Shown here in pieces: positions 57,848 through 64,000 of a DNA stretch of 64,000 nucleotides. The stretch spans positions 8,403,504 through 8,467,503 of the forward strand of contig NC_136005.1 in assembly GCF_048128805.1 (NCBI RefSeq), written 5' to 3'. Below the pieces are notes generated by a model. The model worked only from the letters and a program-made list of their open reading frames with translations. It was not told the origin of the DNA and made no database searches. The stretch is from Centroberyx gerrardi. Taxonomy: Eukaryota; Chordata; Actinopteri; Beryciformes; Berycidae. Every line of letters begins with the position of its first letter. Within the stretch, counting starts at the first letter, position 1. Made by a program: the position numbers and the translations under genes.

Positions 57848-58124
57848 ACACAGACACAAGCCTCTTTGTTGATACAAGCAGGGATGAAGAGATGTCTGCA
57901 GCTGTCAGTGTACCTGTCCTGTCTTGTCTATACGGATGCCTGCTGTCCCAGTGCTTGGCCTCTTTCTATAGACAGACCCCTGGTAGGGGTCAGGATGAGC
58001 AAGTATCCTGTATTTGCTGACTATGCCACTGTTCCCCCCTCTCTCTGTACCTGACTCAATGTGCCAATGCCAGGCTCACCCTGTTTGCTGTAAGTTACAT
58101 AACCACTCACCTATATTGTCCCAG

Positions 58125-58172
<48 letters not shown>

Positions 58173-61100
58173 AACTGTGGCAGTGTGGCCTGAATGTGTA
58201 CACACCATGGTGGAACAAAGACTCAGATTCAACTCCTTTATTTACCCTGTATCTAATGCTAAACGACAAAGACGCCACGGTAACTAACCAAATAGATCTT
58301 ACAAGATTGTTGCGATGCACAACCAAGTGCATGTGTTCAGTTTTGGCATTCGCTCTCTACGCAGTCTCGCCCACTTATGTTTGTCTGTAAAGGGATATTC
58401 TCCATCACAGAAGCTTGCATTTTTAAATCTCCATCCTATTGTAGATTTTATATCCCTCTTGTGCACATGCACACACACATTCACACTTCTGTGTTATCGG
58501 TGGTGTAGCTTTTTGTCGGGCCGTGTAATTGGCTGCTCCTCACAGGAAATGAGGGGGTGCTGGCTGTCGTGTTTGTCTTAATCCAGCGGATCACAGTCGC
58601 ACACAAACCAGCGTGGGGGCAGAGCCCATCTCCGCTCAGCAGATAAACGACTGGAAAAAGACAGAGGGAGGGAGAGACACGGGAAGGGGTATTTAAAAGG
58701 GCGATGGGAGAGATTATCCAATGTGTCCATCTACTGTTTTCAATCAAGCCTCCTTGGCTGCGCCTCATGTGGGCTGCTCTGCTCACTGGGATCAAGCTTA
58801 CTGAGCAGGGAGCAACTTTGGTTAGGTAGCCCAGTCAGCCTGAACAGGTACTAGTCAAGGTGTCTTTTGTACCTGCCTCCCTTTTCGAAAGTTTAAAAGT
58901 CAACAGAGTTGTTTCTGTTGATTAGATGTCTAACAGCCTGTTAGATAACTGGCATTCCATTCAGCTGACTCTTAAGCCCAGAGAGTACTGGCCTGCTGTG
59001 TGCTTCCTCCGCATGCTTTTCCACTCATTTGTTTTCATTCAAACATTTGCCAGTCATTGGCCGACTCTCAGCAGGACGGTTTACCGGGGAATGCAACTGT
59101 TCTCTTTCAAATAACCTGAATTGTGTTCAGCTTTACTAGTTTTATTTTTTAATTTTTGTCCACGCCAGTTTATGCCCTGGCCATAATACAGTATTTGCTT
59201 GGTTTCCAAATACTATGTTCCAATTATTGATTTACAGCTATGTCCATCAAGCTCATTAACTCAAGGGTGCTACAGGACATATTGTGTGATCACTACTTAA
59301 TGTCAAGAGTCTGAAGTGTTCAGAGCCTGTCCATTGTTGTCACAGATTAGGCCCACGCCACAGTCCCCAATACTGTCTTTCATTTTGGCTCCAAACACTT
59401 GATGCCATTGACCTCACTTTGACTTGTTATTCACAGGGTATTTAACCACATCTCTGGTATAATGGACATTTTGGGGGCAGCATGGGTGCCACTCACACCT
59501 ATTCAAACTCTGTAGCATGATGTTTGTCACCGCTCATGACCCAACACTCTCCTCACAGGTGCTGTGACTAACTCCATGCTTACTAACCAGCTTAGCTTAT
59601 CTCATTCCTGTCTGTGTTGTCATTGTTCCTGTCTCCATGCTCTACCTCAACCAAAACACCATCATCATTCCCTCCACGCCATCTCCTCCTCATCTCCTCC
59701 CTGCTCAGCCGCAAGAAAGCCTCTTGACATGGACAAAAACAGCCGCCACAACTCTGTCTCCCCAGGCCGACATGATGCGCACGCTCCAGGCAGCTCACAT
59801 CGCGATTGTTCCCCAGATTATAGTTCATCAGAACCCAAAAGGAGCAGGTACCCGAGACAGGACCCAGCAGCACCCCACAGCCGCTCCAGATACCCTGAGC
59901 ACTACCTAGTGGCAGAAGGAGGGCGTAGCAGGCACGCAGATCCGTATCCAGAGCACTTACTGCCCTCCAGAGGCAAGCATGGGGACAGGTACCCAGACTA
60001 TCAACCCACCGAGACTGGCAGGACCAAGGGCCAAAGGGGGGAGGAGGGGGAGAGGGTTGTGAGGAGGAAGGAGAGACCAGCCAGACCGCCGCCACCGCAG
60101 AGCCCCATAGAGAGAGACAAGGCCTTGGATTTGGAGAGAGGCTATGACAGAGACAAGAACAGACACAGAGACAGAGAGAGGGACAGACATCGAGACCAGG
60201 AGAGGGGCAGGAACCTGGAATGGGAGAGAGATGTAGGAAAAGGCCAAAGGAGAGACAGAGAGCAGGAGCCCAGGCAGGAGAGAGAAGCAGGAAGAGACAG
60301 GGAGAGATCCAGAGAGAGAGGACTGAGCGGGGACAGACAGAGAGAGAGAGACAGGCAGAGACCTAAAGACAGAGACAGACAGCGAGCGAGAACCAGGAGC
60401 AGAGAGAGAGGACTCGAAGAGGACTTGGAGCCCGTGCCGGGTCACAGCAGAGAGCGGCTAAGGGAGGACAAGGCATCCTGGGAGGAGGAAGAGGATGATG
60501 GTGAGAGGGAGAGGAGGGCCGGGGGCAGGCAGCGCGTCCACTCCGGCCCCAGCGAGGTGTTTGAGGAGCACAGGAGCGACGAAGGGAGAGGGGAGACGAG
60601 GGAGTTCTGGGACCCTCGGCAAGGGGAGGGTCCCGGCAGGGAGCGCAGTCACACTCACCCCGTCAGAGAGACAGGTACCGCCCTGAGCCCGCTTCCGGGC
60701 CCCGCGGGTGTGTGTGTGGTGTGCAGGGGTGTGTATGGGGTTGCTTTTCCGCTGCGGGGCAATCTGGTGGGGGCTTCAGGTGGTGGGTTGGACCCCCTAA
60801 CATTACAAATCACTGATGAAGAGACTTCATTTTCCTCCTCTTCTTCTCCTGATCTTAAATTGTGTTGGTCACGATGATGATAATGAGGATGATGACGATT
60901 TCACTGTAATTGCTGATTGTGATTCAGATTTTGATGCTTCCAACAGATTCTTGAAATTATTGAATTTGCTGCTATTGCGGTGTGGGGTGGTTTGCTTATT
61001 CTGACATTGCCGGGCTAGTTGCACTGAACAAGGAGATGTGTAAGTACAGTGTGTTCAGATTGAAATGTGTGTTGTGATTTTCTAATAGAATAGCCCCAAT

Positions 61101-64000
61101 GTACGTGATTAATTTCACCATGCCATCAGTTGCTCCTTAAATACAGCATTCATAAAGGGCTTCAGGGTTGTTGGGCTGGTCGTAATTCCATTATAGTATT
61201 TTGTCCCAAAGCTGTCACAGGCATTAAATACAAATCCACATGCAAATCACAATGATGAAAACCAGTGGAGATGCACTGCAGCCCTTTTGGGTGCCTTTTG
61301 GGGTTAATCAGACTAGCATGGTATCCACAGTATGTTTAATAGAGTGTGTTGCCATTCACAGGTCGCATTGTGCACCGTGGCGGTGGGACAGTAGTAACAG
61401 GAAGTGAGTACGGGCTGAGCGAGGCCACCCAGGGGCTGACGAGACTGGAGCTCCGCGAGCAGGAGCTCAAGGACATGGAGGTGGCCAGGAAAATGCAGGA
61501 GGAGGAGATCAAGGTGCGGAAGGAGACCAAAGAGAGAGACACAGTCAGTTTGTTTATTTGTACATATAAAAGATAAAACCTGCTTTGTGTGTGAGATAAA
61601 AACATCAAACAAACCACCAAAAAAATCAAGACGACAAAAACAGTCAAGTGAAGTGGATAACAGCATACCATGGCAAAGATATTTTATGTTTAAGTCTTAT
61701 ACCACGGACAACTCTTCCCCCTTTAAGCAGCCAAACAATGCTAAGAGATCCTAAAATGGCTACTGTGCATGTTAAAGGTGCACACACTAATACCTGTATC
61801 TGCTAACAACCAAAAACCAACCTCAAATACTGGTACTTTGTATTGCTGAAGGCTACAAAGAGCAAGAGCTGAGTACTAGCACACAGCTCTCCATTAATGC
61901 TGGAATGCTATTTATCTCTTATAATTGCAGTGTAAAATTACACCAGTATTCAGCTTTCTGTAGAACAAAGTTGTTGGCTATAATACAAAAATAGAACTTA
62001 AAAGTACTTGCTTTTCAAAAAAAGGTATAAGCTCATCTCCAGTTTAGATGATGGTGTAAGTTCAGTTCAGCAAAGTCCACATTCACTTTGGCCTGTTTGT
62101 ATAAATAGACGTCACAGCTACACTTTCAATCGAGGCAGACTGTCGTAAGTTCTTTTGTGCCAAGTTTCAACATCAGCAGCCGATGAGACAGAAACAATGG
62201 AGTAGCATGATGTGATGAAACGATATAACTTCTAAGTTGTAAATGCCTTTGAAGCCGTAGATGTCACACAAGTGTATTGAAAGGTCTCCATCTCAGACAG
62301 TCACCTCCCATGTTACATAATGAGAGCGGGAACAGAGTGTTCCGCGCCAGGGGAAAAAATCTGACTTTTTGATTGTTTTTTTGGTTTCAGGCTAGTAAGG
62401 TAGACAAGCGTGCGGCCCAAATGGCGCAGGATGAGGTGAGTGGGCGCCAAGTCTGGAAACTTTCTCTCATTTCTTTTCTCATTCTGTCTGTCCTCCACTT
62501 TTTATCCGTTCATTTCCTGTGCTCAGCCAATTATATCACACCAGCTTGTTTCTAGTTTTATAGTCGTATAACCCTCAGTACACACACCCATGCCCTTTTT
62601 TACAATCTTTCTGCCCCAAGATTTTATGGGTAGATATAATCTATTACTGTACAAGTGACATAATGGTTATTAAATGCTCTTTTAAATAGATGTATTGCTG
62701 AAAGTGATGTTTGCAGAATACTTTCTTGATCCGTGGGTAGAAATTTAGTCGTCATACAGCAGTTAAAAGTCACAGTATACAAATACGCAATGACAAGAAA
62801 TGCGGTTGACATATTGCTCGCTAGTGCCGCACCGTAACATGAAGGAGGAGGAGGTTTTTCTGTGGTTGTTTACGTTATCCAACTGATGTGGTTAAGACTG
62901 ATGTTTTGCGCTGGCAGGAAATCGCCCGGCTGCTGATGGAACAAGAAAAGAAGGAATTCAAGAAGAACCGAGAACGGGAGAAAGAGAGGGAGCGGGAGAA
63001 AGAGAGGGAGAGGCTGGCGATGGACAGGATGGCGATGGACAGGAGGAGGCAGGAGGGAGACTACAGGGTGATTGTCTTCAACCATACTCATTTTTTAAAT
63101 TCACTTTGTGGTTTGCAGCAAATTATTTGTGCAGCCTATAAATTTTATCTTATTTTCCGTAAATGTACATCTGTGATTTTACTCATATTTCCACTACGGC
63201 ACAAGAACCATGATTTTTGGCTGCCGTGACAGCGTGAACAGACCACCGTTTAAACAGTTTTCCACTGTTGGTTTCCAGCCCAACGCAGAGGAGGTTGTCC
63301 GACCCAGATCACGAGACGAGTACGAATACCAGAGGCAGAAGAACCACAACAAGCCTGCCAGGTACAAGATTCATTACTAAAAGATAATTACAAAATATTG
63401 CTTGATACAAAGCCAAATAGTAGAAACTCCAGTTGTAATCTCAGTCATTGACTAATGTACTTGCTCTCTGTTTCTCTGTCCGTCTCAGGCCTCCTCAGCC
63501 TCGCACACATGACTATGAGAATGTGAACTCCAGCACCGGCTACGGCTACTCAGACAACCCCTTCACCCCCCGCGCCCCCTCTAGACCTGAGGCTGCTTAC
63601 AAAGGCATGTACCTGAGCTCCAGGCTTCATTTAGGCCACCTGATTAAATTAGAATGTGTTAAATTGTAGTTTTTGGTGGCTTGATATGATACTGTTCACC
63701 TGGTACTCTTAGTCATGACTGTCCTGAATATCATGCAGATGCACTGGAAAGGAAGTGGAGGTTTTGATTTTGCTGGAGCTAGAAATCCACAGAGGATAGG
63801 AAGGTGCAAAAGGGATTTCCTCTCCTCACACAGTCCTCCATAATTTATCAATCCAAAAAACACAATCTTAGCAAATCAACATTTTCCGATTTTTTTCTAC
63901 TCTCTATCACCGATTGCTATAACAATAGTGATTCAACCGATACCCAGTTCATGAAACCGTGTACATTTGCTGTTCTGAACACCAGGTGTCTGGTAGGTCT
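46074..64000 (+). CDS. ccdc50: coiled-coil domain-containing protein 50 (Ymer), 3' end outside window
   Basis: Eleven coding exons join in frame: 46074-46122, 50046-50108, 53216-53345, 55656-55746, 56209-56311, 59709-60674, 61362-61513, 62391-62435, 62918-63067, 63279-63361 and 63489 to about 63604. The N-terminus (MAEFSIDKNKLPGVKEVCRD, FAVLEDHCLAHNLQEQE) is almost identical to human CCDC50. Helical ubiquitin-binding-type segments follow (IARKLQEKEMKEE, VARKMQEEEIK, IARLLMEQEKKEFKK). The family binds polyubiquitin, is phosphorylated after EGF signalling and dampens NF-kB and RNA-sensor signalling; it is cytosolic. Exon 6 (966 nt) matches in position the alternative exon that distinguishes the human long isoform. 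Introns hold microsatellites and hAT-type MITEs. The final exon(s) lie beyond 64000. Confidence 0.93.
46123..50045 (+). other. ccdc50: ccdc50 intron 1
   Basis: A 3.9-kb intron with no other supported gene. It contains a hAT-like MITE at 48453-48677. Confidence 0.85.
48453..48677. mobile_element. hAT-like MITE in ccdc50 intron 1
   Basis: Ends AGGGCTGCACCATTAATTGA and, reversed, CTAGAGCTGCACAATTACGG are imperfect inverted repeats. The element is flanked by near-identical 8-bp sequences TCCTAGAA (48445-48452) and TCCTAGAG (48678-48685), the target-duplication length of hAT transposons. It has no coding capacity. Confidence 0.7.
50046..50108 (+). CDS. ccdc50: ccdc50 exon 2
   Basis: Acceptor TCTTTCCACAG, donor AGA|GTAAGT. 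Codes VCRDFAVLEDHCLAHNLQEQ and on into EI, the most conserved part of the family. Confidence 0.93.
50109..53215 (+). other. ccdc50: ccdc50 intron 2
   Basis: A 3.1-kb intron; no other gene supported. A C/A-rich run lies at 52622-52650. Confidence 0.85.
53216..53345 (+). CDS. ccdc50: ccdc50 exon 3
   Basis: Acceptor TGTCCGCAG, donor GACCT|GTGGGT. Codes ESHLASNVHKSRLVQQDLAV, AKKLQEEEDLRAKVQNHRQH and RD. This donor is the only one that restores DLERQD with exon 4. A (CA)n run starts 12 nt into the intron (53357-53388). Confidence 0.9.
53480..53854. mobile_element. hAT-type MITE fragment in ccdc50 intron 3
   Basis: The right end reversed is CAGTGTTGGAGAGTAACAGA, a terminus I know from abundant teleost hAT elements. 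The left part (GAGGGTTACTTTTAAACTGG) has related but truncated sequence. Confidence 0.5.
54098..54371 (+). repeat. CA microsatellite pair in ccdc50 intron 3
   Basis: CA runs at 54098-54124 and 54332-54371, separated by unique sequence (54180-54300) that contains GCTGGGAGCTCCTGCTGCC. Minus-strand Cys-Val frames come from the repeats. Confidence 0.85.
54950..55500. other. possible decayed miniature element in ccdc50 intron 3
   Basis: The right edge reversed reads GGGCTGGGATATTGATGATG and the left side contains CGGCGATATTGAAGTG, resembling teleost hAT-like MITE ends. Ends do not pair cleanly by eye. Confidence 0.25.
55656..55746 (+). CDS. ccdc50: ccdc50 exon 4
   Basis: Acceptor ACACTTCAG, donor GACGCG|GTAAGG. 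Codes ERQDNEIAQEIQEQLVRQAE and QQRQQEEKDA, a charged helix. A CA run (55757-55791) follows in the intron. Confidence 0.93.
56209..56311 (+). CDS. ccdc50: ccdc50 exon 5
   Basis: Acceptor TGTTTGTTTCTAG directly after a GT array (56168-56200); donor GGAG|GTGGGA, phase 1. Codes AIARKLQEKEMKEERRRQKQ, LEANFEEEYFEDQG; contains a ubiquitin-interaction-type helix. Confidence 0.93.
56312..59708 (+). other. ccdc50: ccdc50 intron 5
   Basis: A 3.4-kb intron with GT/CA arrays at 56340-56365, 57805-57843 and 58124-58170 and a SINE-tail-like TTAAGAGCGTCAGCTAAAT at about 57692-57710. No other gene supported. Confidence 0.85.
59709..60674 (+). CDS. ccdc50: ccdc50 exon 6, large phase-symmetric charged exon
   Basis: 966 nt, coding 322 residues, between acceptor CCCTGCTCAG and donor GACAG|GTACCG. 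Both boundaries are phase 1, so skipping it keeps the frame (GGAG joined to GTCGC). It has a Ser/His/Arg-rich start (KNSRHNSVSPGRHDAHAPGS), a proline motif RPARPPPPQSP related to the human RPARPPPP, and about 130 residues of RDRERDRHRDQER-type repeats. It corresponds in place to the human long-isoform exon but is nearly twice as long as its 176 codons. Confidence 0.88.
61362..61513 (+). CDS. ccdc50: ccdc50 exon 7
   Basis: Acceptor TTGCCATTCACAG; donor ATCAAG|GTGCGG is non-optimal but joins EEEIK to ASKVDKRAAQ as in the human order. Codes RIVHRGGGTVVTGSEYGLSE and a helix LTRLELREQELKDMEVARKM. Confidence 0.85.
61514..62390 (+). other. ccdc50: ccdc50 intron 7
   Basis: No gene supported inside. 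The exon 7 frame remains open for about 60 nt into the intron, which could yield a read-through end. Confidence 0.8.
62391..62435 (+). CDS. ccdc50: ccdc50 exon 8
   Basis: A 45-nt exon coding ASKVDKRAAQMAQDE, matching human ATQVDMRAAQVAQDE. Acceptor TTTTTTTGGTTTCAG, donor GATGAG|GTGAGT. Confidence 0.92.
62918..63067 (+). CDS. ccdc50: ccdc50 exon 9
   Basis: Acceptor TTGCGCTGGCAG, donor TACAGG|GTGATT. Codes EIARLLMEQEKKEFKKNRER followed by an E/R/K-rich helix and GDYR; EIARLLM.EEKK is conserved in human CCDC50. Confidence 0.92.
63279..63361 (+). CDS. ccdc50: ccdc50 exon 10
   Basis: Acceptor TTGGTTTCCAG, donor GCCAG|GTACAA, phase 2. Codes PNAEEVVRPRSRDEYEYQRQ and KNHNKPA. Confidence 0.88.
63489..63604 (+). 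CDS. ccdc50: ccdc50 exon 11 (end uncertain)
   Basis: Acceptor CTGTCCGTCTCAG. Codes RPPQPRTHDYENVNSSTGYG and NPFTPRAPSRPEAAYK. Possible donors are a GC-type site AAAG|GCATGT at 63604/63605 or GCAT|GTACCT at 63608/63609; unspliced, the frame stops at 63669. The terminal exon probably lies past the window end. Confidence 0.7.
63670..64000 (+). other. ccdc50: window-end sequence, probably ccdc50 intron
   Basis: No coding exon is evident here. The expected C-terminal exon of ccdc50 is not found before 64000. Confidence 0.5.

Noticed and set aside
59592-60445. Two minus-strand frames of more than 160 codons antisense to ccdc50 exon 6
   Set aside because: They arise from the purine-rich, repeat-like composition of the exon; the plus strand has correct splice sites and phase.

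Overview
The window is nuclear DNA from a ray-finned fish, probably a percomorph teleost. The evidence is intron-containing genes with GT-AG splice sites, dense (CA)n/(GT)n, (GA)n and (GAAA)n microsatellites, a tRNA-derived SINE, teleost-style hAT and piggyBac-like miniature elements, a Ty3/Gypsy retrotransposon end, and vertebrate genes recognised from their encoded proteins. There is no bacterial or viral gene content. The assignment to percomorphs is inference.

Layout. 1-735: truncated Ty3/Gypsy element on the minus strand (LTR and start of gag). 736-16340: about 15.6 kb without a recognisable gene, filled with microsatellites, miniature transposons and a SINE. 16481-40091: a cluster of leucine-rich-repeat (LRR) receptor genes, all on the minus strand: a carboxypeptidase N subunit 2-like protein that, unlike the secreted mammalian protein, carries a long Thr/Pro mucin-like stalk and a membrane anchor (16481-18802); lrrc15 (21833-23539); gp5, platelet glycoprotein V (33433-35996); and a second, truncated gp5 copy (38377-40091) made by a direct tandem duplication of about 4 kb. 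The human cluster CPN2-LRRC15-GP5 has the same order. 41848-43120: uts2b/urp, a five-exon urotensin II-related peptide precursor on the minus strand, ending in CFWKYCV. 46074 to the window end: ccdc50 on the plus strand, eleven exons resolved, with the last exon(s) beyond the window. UTS2B and CCDC50 are also divergent neighbours in human, on the same chromosome arm as the LRR cluster but far from it.

How the parts relate. The gp5 copies share an upstream block with adjacent ETS and GATA motifs and a TATA-like box, as expected for a thrombocyte gene; the CPN2-like gene has paired GATA motifs upstream of its inferred first exon. A mucin-stalked LRR membrane protein beside gp5 suggests a local family of thrombocyte or vascular adhesion receptors, one copy of which (truncated gp5) would encode only a secreted ectodomain. 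uts2b (vasoactive cyclic peptide) and ccdc50 (ubiquitin-binding regulator of signalling) are functionally separate neighbours.

The most interesting observations are: the membrane-anchored, mucin-stalked CPN2-like protein; the tandem gp5 duplication with apparent gene conversion and a TTAA-element-associated truncation of one copy; a 12-nt complementarity in the Gypsy LTR that fits self-primed reverse transcription of the Tf1/sushi type; a urotensin-related peptide with Pro rather than Ala before the cyclic core; and a very large, phase-symmetric cassette exon in ccdc50. All splice models were made by eye from reading frame and splice signals.
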